Counted from the first letter of the stretch, positions 37,667 to 47,658 are shown. The stretch: 64,000 bases of DNA from Sulfuriroseicoccus oceanibius (GCF_010681825.2 NZ_CP066776.1:1922001-1986000); one strand, 5' to 3'. Program-made: numbers and translations. The notes: generated by a model not told the origin, from the sequence alone.

Positions 37667-38971
37667 TCAGAATGGTTGGCCGAGCATGACCCAGACGCTG
37701 GAGGACTCGTCGGAGACGGCGCAGTCGACGCGGACGACTGACTTTTTGAGCATGAAGCGCAGGCTGACACCGGCGTCCCATTGCATATCTTCGTGGAGGG
37801 TGCCGAGGTCGTAGCTTGGGGCGACGCGGCCGATTTCGACGAATGGAACGATCTGCCACCAGGCGGGCTCGAGCCAGTTGTTGATCCAATTGATATCGGC
37901 CCATGGGTTCCACTGTGGGATGATGCGGTATTCGGCGGTGTAATAGATGGCGGAGGCGTCGTTATAGCGGTCGAATGGGAAGGCTCGCATGCGGTTGAAG
38001 CCGCCGAGGCGTGGTGAGCGGAACTCAGGGGCTCGTCCGCTGACCGAGCCGTCTGCGTTGTCGCTCCAGGTCGGGGTGTCGGCGGTCCACATGGAGAGGG
38101 CGAGTACTTGTTGGCGTGCCCACGAGGTTTCGGGCAGGGAGAAGAACTTGTTGGCCTCGAACTCCCAGGTGGTGTAGGTGCTGTCGCTGTTGAACCAGCC
38201 GAAGTCACGGGCGATGAGGAACTTGAAGCGTTCGCCGCGGGACGGGCTGGCGATGAAGTCGCGGTTGTCCCATTCGAGGCCGAGTTCCAATCCGTTGGTA
38301 GCTGAGAGCAGAGCGTCTGTGGTGTCTTCGCTGTATTTTTTGCTGCGGTAGTAGGGGGCGAAGCGGATGTAGCTGCGGCCGCTGGTCAGTGGGTTGAACG
38401 CTTCCGCGCCGGTGAAGCCATCGGAAATCAATCCATTGTCCATCGAGTAGGTGTGGATGGTCGTGTTTTTGCCGTGGCCGATGGGGAGGAGGTAGCGGAA
38501 GCGTGCATCGACGAAAACGTCCCAGCCCTTGCCGGTGAGGTAGTCTTCTTCGTCGGACTCATTGCTGCCGGCTTTGGTGTCGAATGGGCCGATCTGGTTG
38601 GGGATATTCTGGTACGAGCGCATTTCCGTGTAGCGGGAGGCGCCGATCAGAGGGTCGACAAACAAGCGCTTTGAGCCCGGGGCATTGAAGTTCAGGCCGC
38701 CGAAGTAGACGCCATACGAGCTGTTGCTGGATCCCATGACGCCCCAGCCGTACGCGCTCTGGGGTTGGTTGAATCCCCCGGTGGTTGCGCTGGCGACTCC
38801 GAACGCGAGGTCCATGGTTTCCGAGGGAAATGCGTAGGGCAGTGTGATTGTGGACTTCTCCTTCTCGCTTTGGCCTTGGGCGAGGTAGATCTCCTGGGCG
38901 TGGAGCGAGGTGGTGAGTGTGGCAGCGGTGCCTAGAGCGGCCAGAGTGTGGGTGAGGGGGGAGGGTTTCAT
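37667..38971 (-). CDS. outer-membrane beta-barrel, Omp85/D15-like surface antigen
   Basis: A 434-residue exported protein with signal [20 protein letters not shown]. The C-terminal two-thirds looks like the bacterial surface antigen (D15) barrel: repeated amphipathic strands, [20 protein letters not shown] corresponding to the Omp85 (V/I)RG(F/Y) loop region, the strand [10 protein letters not shown], and a final strand VWVMLGQPF ending in phenylalanine, the BAM recognition signal. No POTRA domain is visible, so it is not a full BamA/TamA and may be a lone barrel. Substrate unknown. It is divergent from rnhB, with 8-bp tandem repeats beyond its stop. Confidence 0.8.
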   Translation of the reverse strand: MKPSPLTHTLAALGTAATLTTSLHAQEIYLAQGQSEKEKSTITLPYAFPSETMDLAFGVASATTGGFNQPQSAYGWGVMGSSNSSYGVYFGGLNFNAPGSKRLFVDPLIGASRYTEMRSYQNIPNQIGPFDTKAGSNESDEEDYLTGKGWDVFVDARFRYLLPIGHGKNTTIHTYSMDNGLISDGFTGAEAFNPLTSGRSYIRFAPYYRSKKYSEDTTDALLSATNGLELGLEWDNRDFIASPSRGERFKFLIARDFGWFNSDSTYTTWEFEANKFFSLPETSWARQQVLALSMWTADTPTWSDNADGSVSGRAPEFRSPRLGGFNRMRAFPFDRYNDASAIYYTAEYRIIPQWNPWADINWINNWLEPAWWQIVPFVEIGRVAPSYDLGTLHEDMQWDAGVSLRFMLKKSVVRVDCAVSDESSSVWVMLGQPF

Positions 38972-39131
38972 GGGAACAGTTTTGGTGGGCGTTTAGTTGG
39001 TAGAAATGGCCTCGATTGTGAGTCCCGGGAGGTTGAGGTCAAGTGGCGAGTGACGGAGGCGGTCGGACAAATCAGCGGTTGCTTGGCGCGCTGGTGTTGT
39101 CGAGGTTGGGGAGAACCAATGTGAGTGCGTT

Positions 39132-39746
39132 ATGGGATGTGATTTTGCGATTGAGACGGGATTGAGAGCCGACGGCTATATGCGGATTGCCGGTGTGGAC
39201 GAAGCGGGGCGCGGGCCATTGGCAGGACCGGTTTCGGTGGCGGCTGTGATCCTTCCCGTTGGGTACGAGTCGGCGGTACTTAACGACTCTAAAAAACTGA
39301 CCGAAAAGAAGCGCGAGCTTTTGTTTGAGGAGATCACCAACGACGAGCGGATCGAGTGGCATTGTGAATTGATCGAACCTGCGGAGATCGACGAGTTGAA
39401 CATTCTGGGCGCGACCCACGCGGGGATGCGGCGGTGTGTCGAAGCTCTCGGCGGAGTGGATATGGCGTTGATCGACGGGCTGGCGGTGAAGAACTTTCCG
39501 GTCGAACAGCAAGCGATCGTGAAGGGGGATGGTAAAAGTTATTCCATCGCGGCGGCGAGTATTATCGCAAAAGTAACAAGAGATCGTTTGATGCTGGCGT
39601 ACGACAAGCAGTTCCCGCAGTATGGGTTCGCGCGTCACAAGGGCTACCCGACCAAGGCTCATATGGAGGCGCTTCGCACCTATGGTCCGTGTCCGATCCA
39701 TCGTCGCTCGTTTGCACCCGTTGCTCAACTCGACCTGCCGTTGTAG
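39132..39746 (+). CDS. rnhB: ribonuclease HII
   Basis: RNase HII removes RNA from RNA-DNA hybrids and single ribonucleotides from DNA. The 204-residue protein has AGVDEAGRGPLAGPVSVAAV (the D-E pair), LNDSKKLTEKKRE, MALIDGL and the C-terminal acidic region, with HKGYPTKAHMEAL near the end. All four acidic positions of type 2 RNase H appear present. It is followed by, and probably translationally coupled to, the YraN-family gene, a common bacterial arrangement. Confidence 0.95.
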   Translation: MGCDFAIETGLRADGYMRIAGVDEAGRGPLAGPVSVAAVILPVGYESAVLNDSKKLTEKKRELLFEEITNDERIEWHCELIEPAEIDELNILGATHAGMRRCVEALGGVDMALIDGLAVKNFPVEQQAIVKGDGKSYSIAAASIIAKVTRDRLMLAYDKQFPQYGFARHKGYPTKAHMEALRTYGPCPIHRRSFAPVAQLDLPL

Positions 39747-40116
39747 CGGGTGGTCGGCGACGCGGGTGGGGCGTGCCGGCGAGCGCTTGGCTGGGCTGGC
39801 GGTGGCTCGCGACGGGGGCAAGGTGTTGTATCGGAACTATCGGGCTGAAGGTGGCGGCGAAGTGGATTTGGTGTGTCGGGATGGTGAGGTGTTGGCGTTT
39901 GTGGAGGTAAAGACGAGGACGAGTGATGAGGGGCCGCGTCCGGCTGCGGCGGTGAACCAGAAGAAGCAGGAGTTGATCAAACGGGGGGCGCGTGAGTGGC
40001 GGCGGTTGTTGGGGGATCAGGTCGAGGATTTGGTGTGGCGCTATGATGTGGTCGAGGTGTGGCTGGTGGATGGCGAACGCCCGCGGGTGAACTGGCTCAA
40101 GGGGGAGTTTGAGTAG
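39721..40116 (+). CDS. YraN/UPF0102-family endonuclease-like protein
   Basis: The family signature is clear: GRAGERLAGLAV, NYRAEGGGEVDLVCRDGEVL and AFVEVKTRTS, with E-D-E-x-K residues of the endonuclease-like fold. The biological role of the family is unsettled. The start is uncertain: TTG at 39721 overlaps rnhB by 26 bp and gives 131 residues, while GTG at 39766 gives 116 residues. The reading frame opens further upstream only inside rnhB. Four GAAGTAG units follow its stop. Confidence 0.85.
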   Translation: MLNSTCRCSGWSATRVGRAGERLAGLAVARDGGKVLYRNYRAEGGGEVDLVCRDGEVLAFVEVKTRTSDEGPRPAAAVNQKKQELIKRGAREWRRLLGDQVEDLVWRYDVVEVWLVDGERPRVNWLKGEFE

Positions 40117-40153
40117 GAAGTAGGAAGTAGGAAGTAGGAAGTAGGGCGGGGTA

Positions 40154-40188
40154 CAAAAAAACGAGGACGCCGTGGGGGCGTCCTCGTT
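40154..40188 (-). terminator. rho-independent terminator of the sialidase gene
   Basis: ACGAGGACGCC pairs with GGCGTCCTCGT in an 11-bp perfect stem. The A-run 40154-40161 gives a U-tract on the minus strand, 31 bases beyond the sialidase stop. Confidence 0.9.
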
Positions 40189-40218
40189 AGGGAGTGATCT
40201 TGAATCTAGCGATCCGTA

Positions 40219-42285
40219 TTATTTGGTCGCGTTCATCAGTTCATCGATGGTGAGGCGTTCGAAGCACATGTTCGACTGGCTACCTTCGTAGATGATGCCG
40301 ATGTCTTTTTTCGGGCCGTCGCCGATGAGCGTGAGGCAGGAATAGGCGCCGCCGAGCTCGTCGAGAAGGTAAGGTTTCGACCAGGTTTCCCCTTCATCGA
40401 GGCTGTAGCGGACCGACATGTGGGTGCGTCGTTTTTTGCCCGCATCGACAGGGCCGGAGAAGAGCAAGATACTTTGATCAGCTCCGTCCTTGACCGAGCT
40501 GTAGCGGAGGATGCTCGCCATGCAGCCGGACATGTTGAACACATGGCTGCCGGTAGTCGGGTGCTTGGTCCAGGATTGGCCCATGTCGGTGGTCGTGTAG
40601 ACCGCGCGTCCGCCCGAGGAGATACGGCAATTGATCATGAGGCGTCCGTCGTCGAGTTCCACGACCTGAGCTTCGGTAGTTTCTTGATCGTGAGGGACAC
40701 CGGTTCCGATTTCCCAGGTCTTGCCTTGGTCCTTGCTGAAGATAACCGTCGAACGTGCTTTGCGGCCGTTGGATGGTTCTTGGAACTGACCGGCAAATAC
40801 CAACGTGCCGTCACGCATGGTGATGCCGGCACCCGGGCCTTGGAGCAGGAGGCTCCACGCTGGGTCCTTGATTTGCTCGGTGATGTTGACCGGTTCCGAC
40901 CACGTGGTGCCGTCGTCCTCGGACTTCACCATGACGACCTGGCCGGTGTCTTTTGGATCGAGTCCGGGTTTCGAGATCCCCCAATACCAGCCCGAGCTGA
41001 GGCCGTGAGCCCACAGAGCGAGGCAGTAGATGTGACCGGTTTTGCGGTCGACGAGAATGGCTGGGTCACCGGCGCCGTTTTTGTTTTCCGGTTCGTCGCC
41101 CCAAGTCTTCATGTCGACGATCGGTCGGGCTGGGAGCCAGCTTTGACCACCGGTGGTCGATGCGGAGAGGCCGACATCGATGTCGCCAGGGAGGTCGCCG
41201 CCTTGTTTCCAGCGCATGTCGTAGACGGCGAGCAGTGTGCCGGCGTTGGTAGTGACCATGCCTGGGATGCGGACGAGTTGGCACGGCATCTTCGAGCCAT
41301 CCGGGCGGGTGAGCGCCTGGCCGCCAGTGACGACATTGTAGCCGATACGTTGGGTTACGTTGTTATCGTCGAGTTTCGGGTCGACGATGCCGGCGCGGGC
41401 GAACTTCAGCTTGGTCAACGAAGCGTCGATGCGGTGGCTTAGCTTGGCGTCGTCCTTGAGTTTGGCGACCAACCACAAGTTGTTTGGCCCGTCGATGAGT
41501 GGGATTTCGTCTTGGAAAACGAGAGCCTCGCCGACTTGTGGCGCGTCGATGGGTGGGTTGCCGATGGTTGCAAACGTGCCCGAATTGCCGGTCGAGTAGA
41601 GCGAGAATGCTTCGACGTCGGCCAGATCGGTGGTGCCTTCGGTGGCAAACTGTAGAGCCTGCAAGGTGTCGACATTGCGTGCTCCTTCCGCATTGATCGT
41701 GATGTGGAGCACGACGTTATGTTCCTTGGCGATGAGAACGGGAATCTGGTGTTGTTTGACGTCGACACCGGTGATCTCCATCGACTTGTTCTCACCGACG
41801 CGGAGGTTGTCGATCAGCACACCAGAGCCGTCCTTGGTCGTGGAGGTGAAGCGGAATCCCTCGTAGCGCTCTTGTTTGAGGTCGATGCGGATGGGCTCGG
41901 AGAACCCACCGGCGCGCAGTTTGTTGCCGTCGTAGATGGTTTTCCAGCGGCCGTTCTGCTTGGCTTCGACTTGGAATTCAAAAGGGGCCGAGCGTGTCCA
42001 GCGTTCGCCTTGGAATGTGAGGTGGAGCAGCTCCGAGCGACGGAGTTTGTCCGAAAGTGTGAACGTGACCGATTTGTCCTCACCACCGAGGAGGCGCAGC
42101 GAGCCCGGCGTTGTGTCGGCGGACTTGCTGTAAATGGCGGCGTGTCCGGCATCGGCGCTGAGGGTTCCGCTCGGGGTGTTGAGTGAGGTGAAGTTGCCCT
42201 GCTTGTAGTCTGCGAAGCTGTCCGCGTAGGTGAGTGGGACGATGGCTAGCGCGGCAGCGGCGATGCTGAGAATGCGAGTCTTCAT
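40219..42285 (-). CDS. exo-alpha-sialidase (GH33-type BNR-repeat protein)
   Basis: A secreted hydrolase that releases terminal sialic acids. Start MKTRILSIAAAALAIVPLTYA is a signal peptide (ATG ending at 42285; eight upstream in-frame residues are dropped). The N-terminal ~330 residues hold beta-sandwich sequence including a BNR-associated domain (HNVVLHITINAEGARNVDTL). The catalytic propeller follows, with the RIP arginine motif (VRIPGMVTT) and five Asp-boxes: STTGGQSW, SEDDGTTW, SKDQGKTW, TTDMGQSW, SLDEGETW. QETTEAQVVELDDG and IYEGSQSNM carry candidate catalytic Glu/Tyr positions. It is a single gene with its own terminator. A SASA-type esterase lies 20 kb away in the same window. Confidence 0.92.
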   Translation of the reverse strand: MKTRILSIAAAALAIVPLTYADSFADYKQGNFTSLNTPSGTLSADAGHAAIYSKSADTTPGSLRLLGGEDKSVTFTLSDKLRRSELLHLTFQGERWTRSAPFEFQVEAKQNGRWKTIYDGNKLRAGGFSEPIRIDLKQERYEGFRFTSTTKDGSGVLIDNLRVGENKSMEITGVDVKQHQIPVLIAKEHNVVLHITINAEGARNVDTLQALQFATEGTTDLADVEAFSLYSTGNSGTFATIGNPPIDAPQVGEALVFQDEIPLIDGPNNLWLVAKLKDDAKLSHRIDASLTKLKFARAGIVDPKLDDNNVTQRIGYNVVTGGQALTRPDGSKMPCQLVRIPGMVTTNAGTLLAVYDMRWKQGGDLPGDIDVGLSASTTGGQSWLPARPIVDMKTWGDEPENKNGAGDPAILVDRKTGHIYCLALWAHGLSSGWYWGISKPGLDPKDTGQVVMVKSEDDGTTWSEPVNITEQIKDPAWSLLLQGPGAGITMRDGTLVFAGQFQEPSNGRKARSTVIFSKDQGKTWEIGTGVPHDQETTEAQVVELDDGRLMINCRISSGGRAVYTTTDMGQSWTKHPTTGSHVFNMSGCMASILRYSSVKDGADQSILLFSGPVDAGKKRRTHMSVRYSLDEGETWSKPYLLDELGGAYSCLTLIGDGPKKDIGIIYEGSQSNMCFERLTIDELMNATK

Positions 42286-42432
42286 GGGTTTGGGGTTTGT
42301 GGGTGGCAAATGGTGGGGCGGCTCGTGCGCATCGAAGGCGGGCCCCTCGTGTCAGTCAGAGCCTCCACGATGCCTCGGAATTCTCTCAAGGTGTGGGGAT
42401 TCGACTGGTTGTATCTGGAAACCAGCCTGGTC

Positions 42433-43821
42433 TTAGATTCCCAGGAACAACCGGGCAAAGGTGAAGTAGATCAGCAAACCGCTGACGTCTACCAGTGTGG
42501 TGATCGCAGGAGAGGCGATCACCGCAGGGTCGAGGCGCAGGGATTTGGCAACCAGCGGGAGGGCGGCCCCGATAAAAGTCGAGCTGGTGATTTGCAGCAG
42601 CAGAGAGCAGCCCACGGTAAGGGCGAAATGGGGCAGCCCGATCTGGCTGTCGGCCGCGGCCTCTGGTTGGAAGATGAGGATCTCGACGATCATCGCGATG
42701 GCGACGGTGGTGCCTACCAGCAGGCCTACGCCGAGTTCGCGGAAAATGACTGTGAGGGTTGAGCGTGACTGCAGCTCACCGAGGGACAGGGAACGGATGA
42801 CCATGGTGGCAGCCTGGCCGCCTGTGTTGCCGCCGGCCGCTACGATCATGGGCATGTAAAGGGCGAGCAGGAAGGCGTTGTCGAGCACCTCTTGGAACGA
42901 CATCAGCACGTAGCCTGAAAGCAGACCGGTGAACGCAAGACCGAGAACCCATAAGACCCGGCGTTGGTAGTGGGTAACGATGGGGGTGTTGATGTAGCTG
43001 GCATCACTGATTTCACCGGAGATACCTGCGGCTTTCTCGATATCCTCGGTGGATTCTTCCTCGAGAATCTCGATGGCGTCATCGTGGGTGATGATACCGA
43101 CGATACGTTCCTCGTCGTCGACCACGGGCAGCGCCATGATGTCGTACTTCGAGATCATCTGGGCGGCTTCCTCCTGGTCGGCCCATGCGCTGATGGACGG
43201 GGTGCCGGGCTCGACGATTTCGGAGATGAGTACGCCGCGTTTGGCGAAGGCGAGGTCGCGCAGTCGCAGTTCGCCGATGAGTTTTCCATCGGTATCCGTG
43301 ACGTAGATCCGGGAAAGTGTTTCCTTTTCGAGGTGGGTTTCGCGCAGTTCTTGCACCGCCTGGCGCACGGTCATGCTTTCATCGACCGTGGCGAAAGCGG
43401 TGGTCATGCGGCCACCGGCGCTGGTTTCGGGGAACTCGAGCAGTTGGCGGGTGACGCGGCGTTTTCTGGCGGGCAGCAAGGCGACCAGTTTGGCCTGGGT
43501 GGACTCACTGAGTTCCTGCAGGGCGTCCACTCGGTCATCGTCCTGGAGTCGTGTCAGGACGGCGCGTTGTTTTTCTTCGGAGAAGGCGAGGAGCGTGTCC
43601 TCGATTTCGTTGTCCGGGAGGTATTCAACGAGTTGGGCTGCCCAATCGTTGTCGAGGAACTTGAGGACGTGGGCTTGGGTTTCTTCGTCCTGATCGGCGA
43701 ACCAGGCGGCGAAGTCAGCGGGGTGCCGGTTATCGAGCGCGGCGAGCACGTCGGCGCGGTCATTGCGCAGCAGTGCGTCCTCGAGGCGGTCGAATGGGTT
43801 GGTGATGAGTTCCTCCGGCAT
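42433..43821 (-). CDS. mgtE: magnesium transporter MgtE
   Basis: A Mg2+ channel of the inner membrane. The 462-residue protein has the N-terminal superhelical MgtE_N domain (HPADFAAWFADQDEE, LTRLQDDDRVDAL), two CBS domains around residues 145-265 (TVDESMTV, IVGIITHDDAIEIL) that sense cytosolic Mg2+, and five C-terminal membrane helices with the signature YMPMIVAAGGNTGGQAATMV. It is downstream of a 211-residue conserved gene and the LptF/G-type gene on the same strand. Confidence 0.96.
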   Translation of the reverse strand: MPEELITNPFDRLEDALLRNDRADVLAALDNRHPADFAAWFADQDEETQAHVLKFLDNDWAAQLVEYLPDNEIEDTLLAFSEEKQRAVLTRLQDDDRVDALQELSESTQAKLVALLPARKRRVTRQLLEFPETSAGGRMTTAFATVDESMTVRQAVQELRETHLEKETLSRIYVTDTDGKLIGELRLRDLAFAKRGVLISEIVEPGTPSISAWADQEEAAQMISKYDIMALPVVDDEERIVGIITHDDAIEILEEESTEDIEKAAGISGEISDASYINTPIVTHYQRRVLWVLGLAFTGLLSGYVLMSFQEVLDNAFLLALYMPMIVAAGGNTGGQAATMVIRSLSLGELQSRSTLTVIFRELGVGLLVGTTVAIAMIVEILIFQPEAAADSQIGLPHFALTVGCSLLLQITSSTFIGAALPLVAKSLRLDPAVIASPAITTLVDVSGLLIYFTFARLFLGI

Positions 43822-43860
43822 GTGGGGGTGGTGGGTCAGTAGGATGGATCCGGTTGCGAT

Positions 43861-44496
43861 CTATTGGGGTGGTTCGTTGGAGCCTGGGGTTCCGGATGCG
43901 TTTGCTTGTGAGGTATCGGGTGTTTGTTCGGGCTGCCGGGTGTCGATTCCTGCTTTGGCGGCGGCTGCAGCAGCGGGGCCACCGGCGAGGAGGTCGGCGA
44001 TTTCCTGTTGTACGGATTCGATCTGATCGAGCGGGATTTCCGGGTCGACGATCATCAGGACGTCGCCGGTTTTGCGGTGCTCATAGAGCAAAAGCTTGGT
44101 ATCCCCGATACGCTGGGTATCCGTGTTCTTGAGGATTTTCTTCCGTTCCAGCATTACGGCGAGGATGAAGCGCGCGTTTTCCGTGTGGGCCTCGTCTTCC
44201 TCTACCAACCGGCGCAGAAGGGATTCCGCGTCCTCTTTCTTCACGGTTTCCTCTTTCGGCTGGTGGACCGGCGCCTCGTAGGTTGTCTTCCAGAACGAGA
44301 ATGGCATCTCGCTGCCATCGGTGGCGAGCAGATCGTCCCACGCCTCCTTGCAGTAGTCGCGGCGGACGAAGCCCTCCTCGCCGGTGGGTGCTTCGAAGAT
44401 TGCCGCGTAGAACTCCTCCCCGTCCTCGAATCGGCGATCGGTGACCGAGCAGCTGTGCGATCGGCTTTTGATGTGCCAGTTTTCGTTCAGAGCCAT
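43861..44496 (-). CDS. conserved hypothetical protein
   Basis: A 211-residue soluble protein without signal peptide. The N-terminal half (WHIKSRSHSCSVTDRRFEDG, EFYAAIFEAPTGEEGFVRRD) is a compact domain. The middle (ESLLRRLVEEDEAHTENARF) is helical. The last 50 residues are Ala/Pro/Gln-rich and probably disordered. The family is unnamed to me. It lies 40 bp downstream of the LptF/G-type gene and 39 bp upstream of mgtE, so the three probably form one transcript. Confidence 0.72.
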   Translation of the reverse strand: MALNENWHIKSRSHSCSVTDRRFEDGEEFYAAIFEAPTGEEGFVRRDYCKEAWDDLLATDGSEMPFSFWKTTYEAPVHQPKEETVKKEDAESLLRRLVEEDEAHTENARFILAVMLERKKILKNTDTQRIGDTKLLLYEHRKTGDVLMIVDPEIPLDQIESVQQEIADLLAGGPAAAAAAKAGIDTRQPEQTPDTSQANASGTPGSNEPPQ

Positions 44497-44536
44497 GGAG
44501 TGTGGGCGCGGTGGTTGGAATCGCTTCCTGTTTGGA

Positions 44537-46303
44537 TCAGTTGGCGGAAGTGGCCGCTGGTTTTGCCGGGAACAATGCGCGCTTTAGACTGCCAAAGAGA
44601 CTCTTTGGCGAAGGCACTTCACGGTTGCGGGCACGGCACCACAGCAGGTAGGCCCCGATTCCGCCGAAGAGGAAGTTGGCGGCCCAGGCGGCGACGAATG
44701 GCGGCATGCTGCCGCTGCGACCCAGCGCCATGAACAAGTTGGTCAGGAAGAGGATGGCAAAGAAAATGCCCAGCGCGCTGGCGACGCCGCCGAGAATCCC
44801 CCGGCGCGAGTACACGATGCCGAGAGGCGCACCGATCAGCACCGCGGTAAGGCAACCGAATGGCAGAGCGATGCGGTGGTGGAGGAAGGTCTTGAATGGA
44901 GCGAGCTTGGCCTCCGGGTAGTAGGTGTGCGAGCGGATGAACGCGTTGAGCTGAGGCACGCCGAGGTGTTCGGGGTTGATCCCAGCGGTGATCAGATCCC
45001 ACGGGCGTTCACGCCAGTCGAACTCCAAGTGCTTCTGAGGGAACGTGGTCTGTGAGACCATGCGCTCTTCCTCGTCGTACTCGAACACACGGCCCTCGTA
45101 GAAGATCCAGAGGTCCTGGGTGTAGTCCCAGTAGATGCGGTCGGCGATGATGACCTTGGTCAGCCGATCTTCTTCGTCGAAGTCGGCAACGACGACATTC
45201 TCGATCTTGTTTTTCCGGCTGTAGAACTCGGGAAACCCACCGACGTACCATTGGCGGTTGTCGACGCGGTTGATGTAGGCCTGGTCTTCGGCTCGGAAGC
45301 GGTCCCTGCTTCGTTTGCTTTTCTTTTTCGACTGGGCCTGTTCGATAATCTCCTCTTTCAGGGCGCGTTGTGCGCCGTCGGCACGGGGTGCCCAGTGGAA
45401 GCTGAAGACGAATGAGATGAAGGTCGCGTAAAGGCCGATGACAATGAGGGGCATCAGCACGCGGGTGGAACTCATTCCGGCCGAGAGCAGCGATACCAGT
45501 TCGTTCGCTTTGGACATTTTGCTCAGAGCGAAGAGCAACGCCAACAGCAAGGTGATGGGAAGCATCAGTAGGCTCAGGCTCGGAAGCTGGGTGCCGTAAT
45601 AGCGGGCAATACCGGCGATGGAGACTTTGGCTTCGGTGAAATCGCTGCCGTTGTTGGCCATGTCGGAGATGATCCAAATGGCAGTGAACCCACCGAATGC
45701 GAGAGCAAACGGTCCGAGGAAATTGCGTACGACGTAGCGGTCGACGATGCGGGCCCGCCCGTACAACCAGGCCATGAAGGGTACCGATAAAATCAGCAGC
45801 AGCATCAACGAGCTGGCGATCCAGAATTCGGCGAGCCACGGTTCGTCGCCCATTTCACTGCCGGAGGCTTCGGTCAGGCCGTTGCGGATCATCGACGGAA
45901 TCCAGGTGACGCAGAGTGCCAGAGCCACCCAGATCAGAGGCCAGGTCAATGTGGCGCGGCCCTTTTCTCGGTGGCGCCAGATGACCCAAACCACCCAGGC
46001 CGGAAGCAGCATCGCAGCCAGCATCCCCAGGTGCGCAATGAGAAAGTCGAACCACATCTGCTCGCTTACCAGCGGCATTTCCTGGCTGCGGCTCATTGGC
46101 AAGGCATCGACAGCGAGGTTCACCTTGGTGGACCAAGGTTTGAGCGCCACCCACGTCAGGATGGCGGTGGTGATAACCCCGAGATAGGCAAGCACGCGGG
46201 CGTAGAGCGACTGCGATGCCAGTTTGGTCATCGCGGCTTGGAGGGGTTGCAGCTTAGCGGAGAAAGAGGATGGCATGCGGACAATGGATGGCCGTTGGTG
46301 CAT
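44537..46303 (-). CDS. LptF/LptG (YjgP/YjgQ) family permease with N-terminal membrane extension
   Basis: LptF/G proteins form the inner-membrane part of the LPS export ABC complex. From about residue 185 the protein matches the family: YVVRNFLGPFALAFGGFTAI, LLMLPITLLLALLFALSKMS, NELVSLLSAGMSSTRVLMPL, a periplasmic jellyroll-like middle, and C-terminal helices (PFGCLTAVLIGAPLGIVYSR). The first ~180 residues add about four hydrophobic segments not found in E. coli LptF. It has 588 residues from the ATG ending at 46303; ATGs ending at 46276 and 46231 are alternative starts. Whether it is F or G is not decided. Confidence 0.88.
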   Translation of the reverse strand: MHQRPSIVRMPSSFSAKLQPLQAAMTKLASQSLYARVLAYLGVITTAILTWVALKPWSTKVNLAVDALPMSRSQEMPLVSEQMWFDFLIAHLGMLAAMLLPAWVVWVIWRHREKGRATLTWPLIWVALALCVTWIPSMIRNGLTEASGSEMGDEPWLAEFWIASSLMLLLILSVPFMAWLYGRARIVDRYVVRNFLGPFALAFGGFTAIWIISDMANNGSDFTEAKVSIAGIARYYGTQLPSLSLLMLPITLLLALLFALSKMSKANELVSLLSAGMSSTRVLMPLIVIGLYATFISFVFSFHWAPRADGAQRALKEEIIEQAQSKKKSKRSRDRFRAEDQAYINRVDNRQWYVGGFPEFYSRKNKIENVVVADFDEEDRLTKVIIADRIYWDYTQDLWIFYEGRVFEYDEEERMVSQTTFPQKHLEFDWRERPWDLITAGINPEHLGVPQLNAFIRSHTYYPEAKLAPFKTFLHHRIALPFGCLTAVLIGAPLGIVYSRRGILGGVASALGIFFAILFLTNLFMALGRSGSMPPFVAAWAANFLFGGIGAYLLWCRARNREVPSPKSLFGSLKRALFPAKPAATSAN

Positions 46304-46498
46304 TCCTGGTGGTCAAGAATGTGCTTCTCTATGTAATGTCACCATCGGGCTGGGTCAAAGGAAAGGACGGGATCTGTAAGATTCGCCTAATGGCCACGTA
46401 CCGCTGGCGCTCCTGCGCGGAGTAGGGTAGTTGCTAGCCCGGTATGGGCGCGGGCAACGCCACTCTAAGATCTGTATGACTGAATCGTTTTGAAGCTG

Positions 46499-47608
46499 AT
46501 GAGATTGAATTTGATGATGGTATTGGGTGCTGCTGCGCTGACGGTTGGTAATGCGGCGGCGGCTCCCGAGCAGTTGAGTGAGAGTGATCGCGCGGCTTTG
46601 CTCAAGAAGTTGGACGTGATCAAAGAGGACAACGAGGCCAAGGTGGAGGCCAGATTCCGTGCGGCCAACTCGGCATACCGGCAGGCGATGTCGAGCGGCT
46701 CCGAGGCTGTGAAGTTCTATCTCGACTGTGTGAAGAAGGTGAACTTCGACGACCAGAACAAATCATTCCGAGAGTTTCGGGAGTGGAGGGATCGTCAGGA
46801 TGCCAAGTTGTCGGCGCAGGAGTTTCGTCGTGCCCTGCAGTACCAGTTGCGCTGGCTTTCGCTGACTTTGAAGGCGGCCTCAAGCGATGGACCAACCACG
46901 GAGTTATCCAATGAAGCGGCTGATATTATTGCCGACATTTTTGCTGATGGGGAGAAGTTGGAGGGGCAGGTCGGCGTGCTCCAGCAGGGGGTGAACGGCA
47001 CGTTTTTTGCCAGGGCCTACAAGTTGAATGGGATCCAAGTGGAGAAGTGGCCGATGTCGCCATTGCCGTTGGCTCGGGTTTTTGACGAGGTGATCCTGCC
47101 GCCGTTGCGCAACCGTGCGAGTGTGGAGCGATTGCACCGTGCGTGGGAATCACGCATTGATTATGAGGCGCAGGTGGTGAAGGTGCTGTCGTCGTCGCTG
47201 CGGCAGAAGAACGAAAGCAAGAGCCGTGAGGAGAAGGATCGCGAGGAGCTGGCTTACGAGAAATTCCTGACCGAGCAGCGGCCGGAGTTGGTTTGGCAGA
47301 TGGAGGTGGATTGTTTCAAAGCGGGGGACCAGCGGGAGGCGGCGCGTCGCATGTTCCGTCATTTGACCAAGAACCTGACTCATACCAGAGCGCCGGAGTG
47401 GGAGAAGGAGTTTCGTCAGTTGATCACGCCGAAGGCAACGGTCAGCGATAAACCCGCGGCGTCGGGTGATTCCGCTGGCGATGAGAAGCCGGTGGCATCG
47501 GTCGGTCGCAACGTGGTGGCGGACAAAAAGGCAGCGGGCGAGGCAATCGAGGATAACCGTATGTTCGACGTCCCCGAAGGTGGGCTCGATCCGTTCATGG
47601 TACGCTAG
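46499..47608 (+). CDS. exported hypothetical protein
   Basis: ATG at 46499 gives MRLNLMMVLGAAALTVGNAAAA, a signal peptide (a TTG at 46490 would add three residues). The ~345-residue mature protein is rich in charged helices (LLKKLDVIKEDNEAKVEARF, RNRASVERLHRAWESRIDYE), with a lysine/alanine-rich tail ending EGGLDPFMVR. No family recognised. It is divergent from the LptF/G-type operon across 195 bp and followed by long repeat DNA. Confidence 0.72.
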   Translation: MRLNLMMVLGAAALTVGNAAAAPEQLSESDRAALLKKLDVIKEDNEAKVEARFRAANSAYRQAMSSGSEAVKFYLDCVKKVNFDDQNKSFREFREWRDRQDAKLSAQEFRRALQYQLRWLSLTLKAASSDGPTTELSNEAADIIADIFADGEKLEGQVGVLQQGVNGTFFARAYKLNGIQVEKWPMSPLPLARVFDEVILPPLRNRASVERLHRAWESRIDYEAQVVKVLSSSLRQKNESKSREEKDREELAYEKFLTEQRPELVWQMEVDCFKAGDQREAARRMFRHLTKNLTHTRAPEWEKEFRQLITPKATVSDKPAASGDSAGDEKPVASVGRNVVADKKAAGEAIEDNRMFDVPEGGLDPFMVR

Positions 47609-47637
47609 GTGTGGCACCGTTGGTAGTACGGTTCTGG

Positions 47638-47658
47638 CATCCGTAGATTGCGCTGAGT
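47638..47658. repeat. 21-bp dispersed element, diverged reverse copy
   Basis: A diverged reverse-complement copy of the AATCGGCGCAATCTGCGGAT element, right after the stop of the exported protein gene. Confidence 0.35.

Noticed and set aside
37276-37814. Plus-strand reading frames rich in SREVGKSG
   Set aside because: They are translations of the 8-bp tandem repeat, open in all frames, and antisense to the barrel gene end.
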